Part shown: positions 27,268 to 37,900 of the stretch, piece after piece
Layout: each line of letters begins with the position of its first letter
Position numbering within the stretch: the first letter of the stretch is position 1
Assembly (NCBI GenBank): GCA_025963725.1
Contig: JAOQAE010000002.1
Coordinates: forward strand, 943,221-1,007,220
DNA: 64,000 nucleotides
From: Bacteroidota bacterium
Lineage (GTDB): Bacteria > Bacteroidota > Bacteroidia > 2-12-FULL-35-15
Direction of reading: 5' to 3'
Program-made: the position numbers and the translations under genes
Notes under the pieces: model-generated
What the model saw: the letters and a program-made list of their open reading frames with translations, nothing else
Database searches by the model: none
Told to the model about the DNA's origin: nothing

Positions 27268-29157
27268 ATGAACCGCTCTAACCAATTCACCCTTTTAAAA
27301 AAGATAGTTGCACTGCTTGGCCTCTACACCATCTGCAGGCTGCTCTTCTATCTTTTTAACAGCGTGCATTTCTCCGGCTCCTTTTCCGAAAACCTGTTCC
27401 CAGCTTTCTTTTACGGCGTTTACTTCGACGCTTCCACCGTTATCCTTCTCAATTTTTTGTTCATTGCCCTTTTCCTCCTGCCTTTCTCCTTCCGGGAGAA
27501 AAAGGTTTGGCAAAGCCTGCTGAAATGGATCTTTGTGATCATCAACAGCCTGGCGCTCCTGGCCAACTGTGCCGACCTTGTTTATTTCCAGTTTACCCTC
27601 AAGCGCACTACTGCCGATGTGTTCAACTTTTTTAACGGAGGCATCGGCAACGACCTCTTCAGGCTGCTGCCGCAGTTTATGGCCGACTACTGGTATGTAT
27701 TCATCATCTGGGCTGCCTTCACCTGGCTCCTGCTTGTAATTTACAGGCGCACCGGCGAAGTGAAGCCTATTGAATGGAACAGGAGGCAGTACATCCGGCA
27801 ATCGCTGCTCCTGCTGCTGAACCTCGGGCTGGCGGTAATTATGTACCGCGGCGGCTTCCAGCTTCGCCCGATCGGGATCGTGAATGCGGGCGAGTTCGTG
27901 GAAAGCAAATATGTGCCGCTGCTGCTGAACAGCCCCTTTTCCATTTTAAAGACCATAGAGGTGCAGGGCATTGAGCCGAAGATCTATTATACGGATGAAA
28001 AGGAGATGAAAATGCTCATCAACCCGCATCACAAGGCTGAAAGCGGTGGCTTCAAAAAGCTGAACGTATTTGTGATCGCGCTGGAAAGCTTCTCTAAAGA
28101 ATACATCGGCGCCATCAACGGACGCAAAACAGGCGATACGCCTTTCCTCGACTCGCTCATCGGCGAAAGCCTTGTGTTCACCAACGCTTTCGCGAACGGC
28201 AAGCGCTCCATCGAAGGCATCCCCGCCATTGTTGCGGGCATCCCTTCCTGGTCCGATGAAGCCTTTATCACCTCCCGCTACGGCAACAATGAAATTAATT
28301 CGCTGGCCAGCCTGCTGAAGGCGGAAGGCTACAGCACCTCCTTCTTTCACGGCGGCACCAACGGCACCATGGGCTTTGATGCATTTGCGGGGCTTGCAGG
28401 GTATGATCATTATTACGGGCGGACAGAATACAATAACGAAAAGGATTACGACGGCAACTGGGGCATCTGGGATGAGGAATTCCTCCAGTACACCGCAAAA
28501 ATGACCGACAGGCAGCCTCAGCCCTTTTTCAGCACGGTGTTCACGCTCACTTCTCATCATCCCTACCCGATTCCGCCGAAATACAAAGGTAAATTTAAAG
28601 AAGGCGCGCTGGAGATCGACAAGACCATCCGCTACAGCGATTTTGCCCTGCAGCAGTTTTTTGAAACGGCAAAAAAAATGCCCTGGTTCAAAAACACGCT
28701 GTTTGTGCTGGCTGCCGACCATACCGGAATTTCGAATGACCCTTTCTTTGCAGGACGCCTGGGCAATTTCAGCATCCCGATCATTTATTATCTTCCCGGA
28801 TCCGACCTGAAAGGTACCGACAGCACCTTCACGCAGCAGATCGATATTCTGCCCTCGGTGCTGGATTACCTCGATTACCCGAAGCCGTACTTTGCTTACG
28901 GGAACAGCGTATTCGATCCCGTTGCCAGCCATTACGCATTTACCTACAACAGCGGCTGCTATGAGCTGATCGAGAATTATTTTATTTCACAGTATGCCGA
29001 TAACCGGGAAACGGACCTGTATTATTTTAAGAACGACAGCACGCTGAAAACGGATGTTCGCGGATTGCACCAGAACATGGTGATCTACATGGAACGGAAA
29101 TCGCGCGCGATCATCCAGACCTACCAGCAAAGCATCATTAACAACAAAATGCATTAA
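27268..29157 (+). CDS. LTA-synthase-family membrane sulfatase (phosphoglycerol or phosphoethanolamine transferase-like)
   Basis: The 629-residue protein has about five N-terminal membrane helices (to about residue 205), then a periplasmic alkaline-phosphatase/sulfatase-fold domain. Visible elements are VIALESFSKEYIG (metal-binding Glu), ANGKRSIEGIPAIVAG (where the catalytic Thr/Ser region lies), HHPYPIPPKY, and ADHTG near residue 490. Bacteroidota lack lipoteichoic acid, so the acceptor is more likely a lipid or a glycan. It is followed within nine bases by a diacylglycerol-kinase-like gene, which fits glycerophospholipid head-group turnover (inference: such transferases release diacylglycerol). 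Confidence 0.88.
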   Translation: MNRSNQFTLLKKIVALLGLYTICRLLFYLFNSVHFSGSFSENLFPAFFYGVYFDASTVILLNFLFIALFLLPFSFREKKVWQSLLKWIFVIINSLALLANCADLVYFQFTLKRTTADVFNFFNGGIGNDLFRLLPQFMADYWYVFIIWAAFTWLLLVIYRRTGEVKPIEWNRRQYIRQSLLLLLNLGLAVIMYRGGFQLRPIGIVNAGEFVESKYVPLLLNSPFSILKTIEVQGIEPKIYYTDEKEMKMLINPHHKAESGGFKKLNVFVIALESFSKEYIGAINGRKTGDTPFLDSLIGESLVFTNAFANGKRSIEGIPAIVAGIPSWSDEAFITSRYGNNEINSLASLLKAEGYSTSFFHGGTNGTMGFDAFAGLAGYDHYYGRTEYNNEKDYDGNWGIWDEEFLQYTAKMTDRQPQPFFSTVFTLTSHHPYPIPPKYKGKFKEGALEIDKTIRYSDFALQQFFETAKKMPWFKNTLFVLAADHTGISNDPFFAGRLGNFSIPIIYYLPGSDLKGTDSTFTQQIDILPSVLDYLDYPKPYFAYGNSVFDPVASHYAFTYNSGCYELIENYFISQYADNRETDLYYFKNDSTLKTDVRGLHQNMVIYMERKSRAIIQTYQQSIINNKMH

Positions 29158-29165
29158 GCGATACT

Positions 29166-30038
29166 ATGAAAAAAACGATCTGTTTTATCGTAAATCCTAT
29201 TTCAGGGATCGGGCGGCAGAAAGTGATCGAGAAGCTAATCGACGAGCAGCTCGACAGGACACTTTTTGATTACCGGATCGCTTACACGAAAGCGGCGCGG
29301 CATGCCATTGAGCTTGCGCGTGAAGCGGCCGCTGCCAATACCGATATAGTGGTTGCCGTGGGCGGCGACGGCTCCGTGAATGAGACCGCGAAAGGTTTGG
29401 TAGGCACTAACTCGGCCATGGCGATCATTCCAACGGGATCGGGGAACGGACTGGCAAGGCACCTGGGCATCCCGCTCGACCTGAAGAAGGCGATGCAGCT
29501 GATCAATGCAGGGAAAACAACCCGCATCGATTCCATCCGGATGAATGAAGAAACTTTTGTGAATGTAGCAGGTGTGGGATTTGATGCGCATATCGGCTGG
29601 GAATTCGCACGCTTCGGCAAACGAGGCTTCTCCTCTTACATCAAAGTGATCTGCCGTGAATTCCCAAAATACAAGGCGCAGGATTTCGAGCTGACCATCG
29701 ACGGCAAAACACTCAGGAAGAACGCCTATCTGATCAGCTTTGCAAACGGCTCGCAATGGGGGAACAATGCATGGATAGCACCGACAGCCGATATTTCCGA
29801 CGGGCTGATGGACATTGCCATTTTGCGGGATTTCAAATTGCTGGGCGGACTGGGGATCGGTTACCGGCTGTTCAAAAAAACGCTGCATAAATCATCGTAT
29901 CTCGAGATCATCAAAGCAAAGGAAGTGATCGTGAAGCAGGCAGGCATTATCGCGCACATCGACGGGGAGCCGATCGAAACGGGGAATGAATTGAGAATAA
30001 AGGTAAATCCATTATCTTTGAAAGTAGTGATCGGTTAA
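29166..30038 (+). CDS. Diacylglycerol kinase / lipid kinase family protein (DagK/YegS type)
   Basis: The 290-residue protein has the DAGK catalytic domain with VGGDGSVNE (66-73) and PTGSGNGLARHLG (90-102), then a C-terminal beta domain ending IDGEPIETGNELRIKVNP. These kinases phosphorylate diacylglycerol or a related lipid with ATP. It lies nine bases after the LTA-synthase-like gene, and the pair could recycle diacylglycerol produced by head-group transfer. The exact lipid is not shown. Confidence 0.92.
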   Translation: MKKTICFIVNPISGIGRQKVIEKLIDEQLDRTLFDYRIAYTKAARHAIELAREAAAANTDIVVAVGGDGSVNETAKGLVGTNSAMAIIPTGSGNGLARHLGIPLDLKKAMQLINAGKTTRIDSIRMNEETFVNVAGVGFDAHIGWEFARFGKRGFSSYIKVICREFPKYKAQDFELTIDGKTLRKNAYLISFANGSQWGNNAWIAPTADISDGLMDIAILRDFKLLGGLGIGYRLFKKTLHKSSYLEIIKAKEVIVKQAGIIAHIDGEPIETGNELRIKVNPLSLKVVIG

Positions 30039-30050
30039 CTGTGATTCAAC

Positions 30051-30389
30051 ATGAGTAAAAAAAATAACAAGGACGGTTTTGTGTTTTCCACGAACAAGGA
30101 CTTCCAATTCGAAAACAACGAGGAACAGCCTGCTGAGTCATTGCCTCCGCAGCAGCAGAACCTGAAGATCTTCCTCGACCGCATGGGAGGCGGAAAGCTG
30201 GTGACGCGCGTGAATGGCTTTATCGGCAGCGAGGCCGACCTTGAAACGCTGGGCAAGACCCTGAAGCAGAAATGCGGCGTGGGCGGCAGCGTGAAGAATG
30301 AAGAGGTACTGCTGCAGGGCGATCACCGCGACAAAGTATTAAAGCTGCTGACGGACCTGAATTACAAAGCGAAAAAAGCAGGCGGATAA
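30051..30389 (+). CDS. SUI1/eIF1-family translation factor (YciH-like)
   Basis: The 112-residue protein has a disordered Asn/Gln/Glu-rich N-terminus and a C-terminal SUI1 domain (about 40-110) with [38 protein letters not shown] and [10 protein letters not shown]. YciH-type proteins influence start-site fidelity in translation initiation. It starts 12 bases after the lipid kinase and continues the operon. Confidence 0.92.
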   Translation: MSKKNNKDGFVFSTNKDFQFENNEEQPAESLPPQQQNLKIFLDRMGGGKLVTRVNGFIGSEADLETLGKTLKQKCGVGGSVKNEEVLLQGDHRDKVLKLLTDLNYKAKKAGG

Positions 30390-30399
30390 AAATTACACA

Positions 30400-31008
30400 A
30401 TGAAAAAATTACTACTCACCCTTTTATTAATACAAGCAGTTATCGTTTCCGCACAAACGGATTCCGCTGCGCTGAAAGACATCCAGGCATTCAGGAATGA
30501 GCTGGACCGCGAATACAAAACGCCGGGGGAATCGCCCTTAGCGGAAAAGGAGATCGCCGCATTCAAGGGGCACGACTTCTTCGCCGTGGATCTGAAATTC
30601 CGCGTTGAGGCAAAGCTCATCGTTACCGGGAACGAGAAGGAATTTAAAATGAAAACATCCACCGAAGCAAAGCGAGATTATGTAAAATACGGTGAATTGC
30701 ATTTCAGCATTGATGGCAGGGATTATACATTAAACGTTTACCAGTCGCTCGACCTTCGCAAGCAAGAAAAGTATAAGGATTACCTGTTTGTGCCTTTCAC
30801 CGATCTTACAACAGGCCATACAAGCTACGGAGGAGGCCGCTACATCGATCTGCGCATCCCGGAAGGCAACACGATCACCCTTGATTTTAACAAGGCCTAC
30901 AATCCATACTGCGCGTATGCCACCGGCTACTCCTGCCCGATCCCGCCGAGAGAGAATTTTCTTGACCTGAAAGTGGAAGCCGGGATCCGGTACACGGGCG
31001 ATCATTAA
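30400..31008 (+). CDS. Exported DUF1684 protein
   Basis: The 202-residue protein has a signal peptide (MKKLLLTLLLIQAVIVSAQ). The rest matches the DUF1684 family: FRNELDREYKTPGESPL, VPFTDLTTGHTSYGGGRYID, and the C-terminal DFNKAYNPYCAYATGYSCPIP with conserved Cys and Pro residues. The function is unknown in the family. It starts 10 bases after the SUI1 gene. Confidence 0.9.
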   Translation: MKKLLLTLLLIQAVIVSAQTDSAALKDIQAFRNELDREYKTPGESPLAEKEIAAFKGHDFFAVDLKFRVEAKLIVTGNEKEFKMKTSTEAKRDYVKYGELHFSIDGRDYTLNVYQSLDLRKQEKYKDYLFVPFTDLTTGHTSYGGGRYIDLRIPEGNTITLDFNKAYNPYCAYATGYSCPIPPRENFLDLKVEAGIRYTGDH

Positions 31009-31018
31009 AAAAAGGATC

Positions 31019-31624
31019 ATGAGATTTTTTCAAGCCTGCCTTTTTATCTTCTTCTTTTCAGCTGCTCATGCGCAGCAGGACTCCGCTTACTTTATCAAAG
31101 TGCATTTCCTGTACGGCTCTAAACCGCTGAAGAAATACAAAAGTACCGAAGCGAAATATTTCGGCGGCATCCACGGCGGGCATGTAAGCATCGAGGTGGA
31201 CAGCATGGACTACGGATTTGTCCCCGAAGGAAAATTTCACATCTTCAACCACCGCGGATCATGCCACAGCGCCTTTATCACCCGTGCAACCCACAACCAT
31301 GATCCATATAGCGACAACCAGAAAGTAACCACGTTCATCATTCCCGTTACCGCGGAGCAACACGACCAGCTGCTTCAGCTCGTAAGCGATTACTGCAGCA
31401 AGGTGCCTTATGATTACGCATTTCTCGGGATGCGCTGCGCGGCAGCAAGCCAGGATGTGCTTGGGAAGATCGGGGTGGTAAAGCCGCGGGGAAGGCTCTC
31501 CAACATTTACACCACCTTTTACCCGAAGAAACTCCGCAAGCGGATGTTCAGGCAGGCAAAGGAAAAGCACTACAAAGTGATCTCACGCGAAGGGCGGAAG
31601 ACGAGGAAATGGGAAAGTGATTAA
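31019..31624 (+). CDS. Exported protein, possible permuted-papain (NlpC/P60/LRAT-like) fold
   Basis: The 201-residue protein has a signal peptide (FFQACLFIFFFSAAHAQ). It contains GGIHGGHVSIEVD near residue 50, then YDYAFLGMRCAAASQDVLG near residue 138. The order His in GGHVSIE followed later by a Cys at the start of a helix (MRCAAASQ) is that of circularly permuted papain-like hydrolases. Family membership is inference; I recognise no named domain. The C-terminus is very basic (RKRMFRQAKEKHYKVISREG). It starts 10 bases after the DUF1684 gene and ends the operon. Confidence 0.7.
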   Translation: MRFFQACLFIFFFSAAHAQQDSAYFIKVHFLYGSKPLKKYKSTEAKYFGGIHGGHVSIEVDSMDYGFVPEGKFHIFNHRGSCHSAFITRATHNHDPYSDNQKVTTFIIPVTAEQHDQLLQLVSDYCSKVPYDYAFLGMRCAAASQDVLGKIGVVKPRGRLSNIYTTFYPKKLRKRMFRQAKEKHYKVISREGRKTRKWESD

Positions 31625-31685
31625 CGGAGTACGTCATCCCTTGTATCTTTTAAATCCCCCCTCGTTATAAGAAGCAAATGCTTTC

Positions 31686-33623
31686 ATGAAACGCTTTTTA
31701 CCATTTTTTTTATTTCTGCTAGCATTCAGCTCCCTGGCACAGGATACCTCAAAGATCCTTCGCCCCGAAGCGCGCTACCGGCATTCGCTTGGCGGCCGCA
31801 AATGGGGCATCGGGCTGGGAAATAACCCGCCCATTTACTCGGGGCTGAAATTCAATTTCCGGAATGAGAACTCGATCACCAATGGCATCAACCTTACCTG
31901 CATCTCTTCTTCCGACCACAACTATCCCTGCAGCACAAACGGGATCAACATCAGCCTCCTGTTCCTTGAGCAGAAAGTCCTGAATGGCATCGGCATCACT
32001 CCTTTCTGGATCAGCGTCGACAATAAAATGAACGGCATCTTCGCAACAGGATTTATCAGCGATACCGACACCCTGAACGGGATCGGCCTTACGGGGCTGG
32101 TGCATCTTTCGGGTAATGTGATCAACGGAATTTCGGTTGCAGGGCTGGATGTTACAAGCGACAACATTAACGGGATCGGGATCGGCGGGATTGTTTGTAT
32201 CGCCGACGACACACATAACGGCATTTCAATTGGCGGCATCTTCTCCGGCGCAGAGACCATGAACGGGATCATGGCTGCCTTAGTAACCAAATCGCAATGC
32301 ACACGCGGGATTCAGCTTGGCTTGGTGAACACCTGCACATTTATGCAGGGCATGCAGCTGGGGCTCATCAACGTGATCAGGGAGAATCCCCGCTGGTGCA
32401 GGGTAATGCCTTTCATTAATTTTCATATCCGGAAATTTGTACCAAGGATCGATACCGTTACCGATGGAAATTACCTGGTGGTAACGCGGTACCAGCTCGA
32501 CAATCGCACATTGCGCGCCGTTGAAACATGGGACAAGCAACTGTTTGATTCGATCAAACCCTTCGATACTAAAAAAGCGTTCTACCACAAACAGAAACCG
32601 ACAGAAAAATTTCAGCTTCATCAAACCGGCCCCTGCAATGGAAGAGAAGCCTCGTATGATGAAAGAGGAAGGTTGCTGCAGGAGGTTATGTATGCCGCGG
32701 ATACGCTGCAAAGCAAAAGGAGCATCAGCTACACGCCTTACAACGAGCAGCGGATAAGCTACCTGCATGATTCGGTGACTGAAACCTGGATTACCAAAAA
32801 TGAAGATACGCTTGAATATACGCGTACAGTGGGAGGAATACAGGTGAGCAAAAAAACGAAACAGGAAGATTACATGAATGAGGTGTACGATTACATGGTA
32901 ATTGAGAAGGGAAAAACAAACGATTATCGCGTTTACAACGGAGAGAACATCATCGAAAAGCATAAGGAGCTGGGAGAGCTTCGCCTGTTAAAAGGCGATA
33001 CGCTACAGGACGAACCTGCGTTTTTCTGGAATTTCACAGTCGGGGAAGATCTCTGGACGGAGGATATAGAGCCCTGCTTTAAGGACAATATCGCTTTCTA
33101 TACGAACGGTAAAGGCAGGCTGAAAGGCCTTGGATACATCAGTAAGGATTCTTCTGTTTTCAAAAAGATAATTTACTATAATTACAGGAAAGGTAAAGTC
33201 AGAAGGCGGGCGCTATACACGAAGACTGCGAAAATTGATACGAGCTATTACAGGAGCGGAAAGATATCAGTATTTGAAAACGACTCTACTGTCATCAGGT
33301 TCAACAGGCGTGGAAAGGTGATTCGCCAAGACGTTTACGAGGGCGGCCATTATAAGACCTTTAAAAAAGGAAAATTAACATATAGCAGTAGTGAAGACTG
33401 CTTCAGAAGCTTTTACAGGAACGGAAAGCTCAAGCGGGAACATAACCGCTGGGGTAATAATACTTACTCAAAACAATGCTTCCGCAGGAACGGCAGCCTT
33501 AAAAAAGAAGAATCGGAAGAGTTCCCCGTACGCATTAAAAGATATTACAGGAAAAACGGAAGCTTAAAGAGACAAAAGCGTTATGAGCATAACAAGCTGG
33601 TGCTGATCACTCCGTCGCGATAG
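31686..33623 (+). CDS. Exported protein with N-terminal NGI/GL repeats and C-terminal MORN_2/YwqK-like repeats
   Basis: The 645-residue protein has a signal peptide (RFLPFFLFLLAFSSLAQ). Residues about 50-250 consist of short repeats such as LNGIGLTGLVHLSGN, INGISVAGLDVTSDN and MQGMQLGLIN, like the LA_2272-type surface repeats. The C-terminal half has MORN-variant units (YYRSGKISVFEN, FYRNGKLKREHN, CFRRNGSLKKEES, YYRKNGSLKRQ). Such repeats are beta-rich and often surface exposed. No sorting domain is visible. The gene ends three bases from convergent bshA. The function is unknown. Confidence 0.8.
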   Translation: MKRFLPFFLFLLAFSSLAQDTSKILRPEARYRHSLGGRKWGIGLGNNPPIYSGLKFNFRNENSITNGINLTCISSSDHNYPCSTNGINISLLFLEQKVLNGIGITPFWISVDNKMNGIFATGFISDTDTLNGIGLTGLVHLSGNVINGISVAGLDVTSDNINGIGIGGIVCIADDTHNGISIGGIFSGAETMNGIMAALVTKSQCTRGIQLGLVNTCTFMQGMQLGLINVIRENPRWCRVMPFINFHIRKFVPRIDTVTDGNYLVVTRYQLDNRTLRAVETWDKQLFDSIKPFDTKKAFYHKQKPTEKFQLHQTGPCNGREASYDERGRLLQEVMYAADTLQSKRSISYTPYNEQRISYLHDSVTETWITKNEDTLEYTRTVGGIQVSKKTKQEDYMNEVYDYMVIEKGKTNDYRVYNGENIIEKHKELGELRLLKGDTLQDEPAFFWNFTVGEDLWTEDIEPCFKDNIAFYTNGKGRLKGLGYISKDSSVFKKIIYYNYRKGKVRRRALYTKTAKIDTSYYRSGKISVFENDSTVIRFNRRGKVIRQDVYEGGHYKTFKKGKLTYSSSEDCFRSFYRNGKLKREHNRWGNNTYSKQCFRRNGSLKKEESEEFPVRIKRYYRKNGSLKRQKRYEHNKLVLITPSR

Positions 33624-33626
33624 TTG

Positions 33627-34772
33627 CTACGATAGCACCTTGCTCTTCTCCAGCACCTCCTTATACAATTCCTCGTACATCGGCAGGATCCTCGAGATCT
33701 CGAATTTCTGAGCCTGCTCGTAAGCATTTGCCTTGAAGCGGTTCAATGTTGCATCGTCCTTCAGTATGCTGATCGCATTTTTCGCCATCTCCTCCACATC
33801 GCCTACATTGCTCATGTAACCGGAATAACCATTGGTGTTCACTTCCGGCAATCCGCCCGAATTGGTGGAGATCACAGGCACTTTCGCAGCCATCGCCTCC
33901 AGCGCCGCCAAGCCGAAGCTTTCTGTTTCGGAGGTGAGCAGGAACAGGTCGGCAATGCTCAATACCTGTTCGGGATTTGTGATCTTTCCGAGTGAACGGA
34001 TATCGCTGCAGGTATCCAGCTCGCGGCAAAGCTTTTCAATGCTCGGCCTTTCGGGGCCGTCGCCCACAAGGATCAATTTCGATGGGATCACTTTTCTCAC
34101 CTTGTCGAACACGCGCAGCACATCCTCCACCCGCTTCACTTTCCTGAAATTGGAAACATGGATGAGCAGGCGCTCACCGTTGGGCGCATACATTTTTTTC
34201 TGGCATTTGCTGTTCGCTTCAAACTTATAATCGTCGAGACAGATAAAATTCGGGATCACTTTGATCTCCTTCTTTACATTCGGGAAGTTGATGTAGGTAT
34301 CCTGCTTCAGGCTTTCCGAAACGGATGTAACGGCATCGCTCTGGTTGATCGCAAAGGTAATGGCCGGCTCAAAGGAAGGGTCCTTGCCAACGAGGGTAAT
34401 ATCGGTGCCGTGCAGCGTGGTGATAAACGGTATGTGGATGCCCTGTGAGGCGAGGATCTGCTTCGCCATGTACGCCGCGGAAGCGTGTGGGATCGCATAA
34501 TGCACATGCAGCAGGTCGAGCTTCTCGTATTTCACAACATCCACCAGCTTGCTCGACAGCACCAGCTCGTATGGCTGGTATTCAAACAGCGGGTAATCGG
34601 AAACCGATACCTCGTGATACACCAGGTTCTCAGAAAAATATTCGAGCCTTACCGGCTGGCTGTACGTAATAAAATGAACCTGGTGGCCTTTTTCAACCAG
34701 CGCCTTTCCTAATTCGGTGGCCACCACTCCACTCCCGCCAAAGGTGGGATAGCAAACAATTCCTATTTTCAT
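33627..34772 (-). CDS. bshA: N-acetyl-alpha-D-glucosaminyl L-malate synthase
   Basis: BshA is the GT4 glycosyltransferase that joins GlcNAc from UDP-GlcNAc to L-malate in the first step of bacillithiol synthesis. The 381-residue protein has the N-terminal CYPTFGGSGVVATELG, the HVHYAIPHA segment, VIPNFICLDDY and, in the donor site, ETESFGLAALEAMA with the EX7E pattern. Bacillithiol occurs in many Bacteroidota. No bshB or bshC is within the window. It is convergent with the repeat protein upstream and divergent from the large T9SS gene. Confidence 0.95.
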   Translation of the reverse strand: MKIGIVCYPTFGGSGVVATELGKALVEKGHQVHFITYSQPVRLEYFSENLVYHEVSVSDYPLFEYQPYELVLSSKLVDVVKYEKLDLLHVHYAIPHASAAYMAKQILASQGIHIPFITTLHGTDITLVGKDPSFEPAITFAINQSDAVTSVSESLKQDTYINFPNVKKEIKVIPNFICLDDYKFEANSKCQKKMYAPNGERLLIHVSNFRKVKRVEDVLRVFDKVRKVIPSKLILVGDGPERPSIEKLCRELDTCSDIRSLGKITNPEQVLSIADLFLLTSETESFGLAALEAMAAKVPVISTNSGGLPEVNTNGYSGYMSNVGDVEEMAKNAISILKDDATLNRFKANAYEQAQKFEISRILPMYEELYKEVLEKSKVLS

Positions 34773-34889
34773 ATTACAGAGAATGAGTTTTTACGAAATT
34801 AACTAATAAACCATAAAGTCCTGCAATTGTTCTGCAGGGCATCTGAAATCACGAAATCTGCCGGAATAAAACGATTAAAAAAATAGCCG

Positions 34890-34897
34890 TACCTTTG
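34890..34897 (+). promoter_or_regulatory. -7 promoter box (TACCTTTG) of the T9SS type B gene
   Basis: TACCTTTG matches TAnnTTTG. A possible TTG start inside it (34895) would make the promoter coding, so I place the start downstream at 34922. Confidence 0.6.
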
Positions 34898-34921
34898 CAG
34901 CCGATAAAACGTGAAAATAAC

Positions 34922-37900
34922 ATGACGAATTTACATAATTCATCTATGGCCTTTCCGAAACGCTTTACTCAAATGAAAATTAGTTCGTTTCGCTTTCTGC
35001 TGCTGCTCTGTTTCGCTGTCCTCTGCCAGCCGAAGAGCCTCAGGGCACAGTCGTCGCTCTACATGCCCGCTGCCACCAACTGGGTGGCTGTAGGCGATCT
35101 CGACGTACCGGGAAACCAGCTCACGGTTGAAGCCCTGATCTATTATACCGGCGCCTCCGTCGACATTGTTTCCAAGCATACCAATCCCGGCGATGTGAAT
35201 TACCTGCTGCGCATCGGGAGCTTTGAGATCACCACTACTTCCGGCTTTGCCGCTTTCGGGGGCGTTGCCGCCGCCGGCGTTTCCATTGTTCCCAACAGGA
35301 TGTACCATGTAGCGGCCACATACGATGGCGCGATGCTCAGGTATTATGTGAATGGTTGCCTTACCGGGCAAATGCCATGGACCGGCACCATGGTGCAGAA
35401 CAACCTCATTACCGCCATCGGGAACATGTCGAGCTGCCAGTGCGAGCAGTTCACAGGCTATATCGACGAGGTGCGCATCTGGAATGTAGCGCGCACACAG
35501 GCGCAGATCTCTGCGAATATGCTCAACCTGCCGAGCCCGACCACCCAGCCCGGACTGCTTGGCTACTGGAAATTCGACGGCAGCCTTACCAACCTGCAGG
35601 GTAACACGGCATTCGACGGCGTTGCGATGGGCGCACCGCTATTCCAGCAGGTGCCTTTGCCTTATCCATCCGCCCTGCACGAAAGCGTAACCAGTTCCAA
35701 CCCAGTATGCGCTGGCGATGCCGGCGGCGTGATCAATGTTTCCGCTACCGGTTATTATACGCCGTATGAATATTCACTCGATGGCGTTACCTACGGCTCA
35801 TCTCCGGTTTTCTCCGGCCTCTCCGCCGGAAATTATACCGTTTACACCCGCCCGCAGAACAACAGCGGCTGCGCGGTTTCATCAGCCATTACCATCACCG
35901 ACCCTGCTGTGCTGAACCCTAATCTTACAAGCAGCAATGTTACCTGCAATGGCGCAGCCAACGGCACAGCGGCAGTTGCGCCTTCCGGTGGCGACGGGCC
36001 CACATATCACCAATTGTGGCAGCCCTCTTTAAGCACGGCGACAAGCATTTCCGGGCTTGCAGCGGGAAATTATTCGGTAACGGTGATCGATACCTGTAGG
36101 GCAGCGGGCCCGGAGCTGGTTACCAACGGGCATTTCGAGGACGGCAATACAGGCTTTAGCACCGGGTACAACTGCTGCGCAGGCGGGCCGGGGAATTATG
36201 CGGTGGATGTTGACCCATCGTTTTACAATGCAGGACATTCCGGTTCCGGCTATGGCGGCGGCGGGAATTACCTGATCGGTGATGGCAGCACGGTTGCAGG
36301 AACCAGCATCTGGTGCCAGAGCATCGCGGTAACACCGAACACGTATTATACACTCTCCGCATTTGTAGCATCTAATTATACAACTGCCCTTGCGGTTATT
36401 GAATTCGATATCAACGGAATCCCGGTAGGTACAGTGAATGCGCCGGCAACCACCTTTACCTGGGATCCTTTTCAAACCGTATGGTTCTCAGGCGCCAGCA
36501 CATCGGCCAACATCTGTATCATCGATCAGAATACCATCAGCGGCGGTAACGATTACGGGATCGATAACATCTCGTTTAAATCCTGCACAAGCTGTACCGC
36601 CACCGCGCCTTTCACCATTACAGAACCGCCCGCGTTAACGGCAAACATTACCGCGCAAACAAACGTTTCCTGCAACGGCGGCACAAACGGAAGCGCTACA
36701 GCGGCTGCCAATGGCGGAACACCGGGCTACACGTATTCATGGAACACTTCGCCGGCACAGGCGGGCGCAACGGCGACCAACCTTTCCGCAGGAACTTATA
36801 CGGTAACCGTAACCGACCTGAATTTATGCACGGCTACAGCAACGGTGACCATTACCGAACCGCCTGCATTAACGGTAAGCATCAGCGCGCAGACCAACAT
36901 TTCCTGCAATGGCGGAAGCAACGGAGCGGCCACAGCTGCCGGAAACGGCGGAGCTCCGGGCTACACCTATTCGTGGAACACATCGCCTGTGCAAAACGGG
37001 ATCTCAGCAACGGCTTTATCAGCGGGCACTTACACGGTAACCATCAGCGATCTTAACTCCTGCACATCAACCGCAACGGTAACGATCACAGAACCTACGG
37101 CAGTAAGCGTGAGCATCAGCTCTCAAACCGATGTAAGCTGCAACGGCGGCAACAATGGCAATGCCACCGCTGCCGGCAATGGCGGCACTCCGGCCTATGC
37201 TTACTCATGGAATACAAGTCCGGTACAGCTTACCGCAACGGCAAGCAGCCTGGCCGCAGGAACATACACCGTAACCGTAAGCGACCAGAACTCCTGCACA
37301 TCCACCGCCACGGTTACTATTACCGAGCCGACAGGCATGAGCCTGAACATCAGCTCGCAAAACAATGTATCCTGCAACGGCGGCACTAACGGCGATGCTA
37401 CAGCCCTTGCCAATGGCGGCGCACCGGCATACACGTATTCATGGAACACCAGCCCCGTGCAGGCAACGGCAACAGCGAGCAACCTCGCCGCAGGAACCTA
37501 CACGGTTACTGCAACGGATGCCAATTCCTGCTCTGCAACCACCACCGTTACCATCACGGAGCCAACAGCGCTGACGCTTTCACTTGATACAAAAACAAAC
37601 CCTGCCTGCAACGGCACTTCAACAGGCAGCATTTATACACTTGCTGCCGGAGGAACGGGCGCTTATACATTTGCATGGTCGCCCAACGTTTCCACTGCCG
37701 ATTCAGCCACGGCCATTGCAGCGGGAAGCTACACGATCACGGTAACAGATGCTAACTCCTGCACGGCAAGCTTAACGGAAGCGATCGCCGACCCTCCGCT
37801 GCTTACAGTAAACGCAGGAACGGACGTGAGCATCTGCAGGGGGCTTACCACTAACCTGAATGCATCGGCAGGCGGCGGAACAGCTCCATACAATTATGCA

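Noticed and set aside
27946-28932. Long minus-strand frame (328 residues) opposite the LTA-synthase-like gene
   Set aside because: It is antisense to a well-supported sulfatase domain and shows no recognisable motif or promoter.
36668-37837. Regular repeats considered as a CRISPR array
   Set aside because: The 234-bp period is coding in frame and gives SprB-type protein repeats; there are no short repeats with unique spacers.
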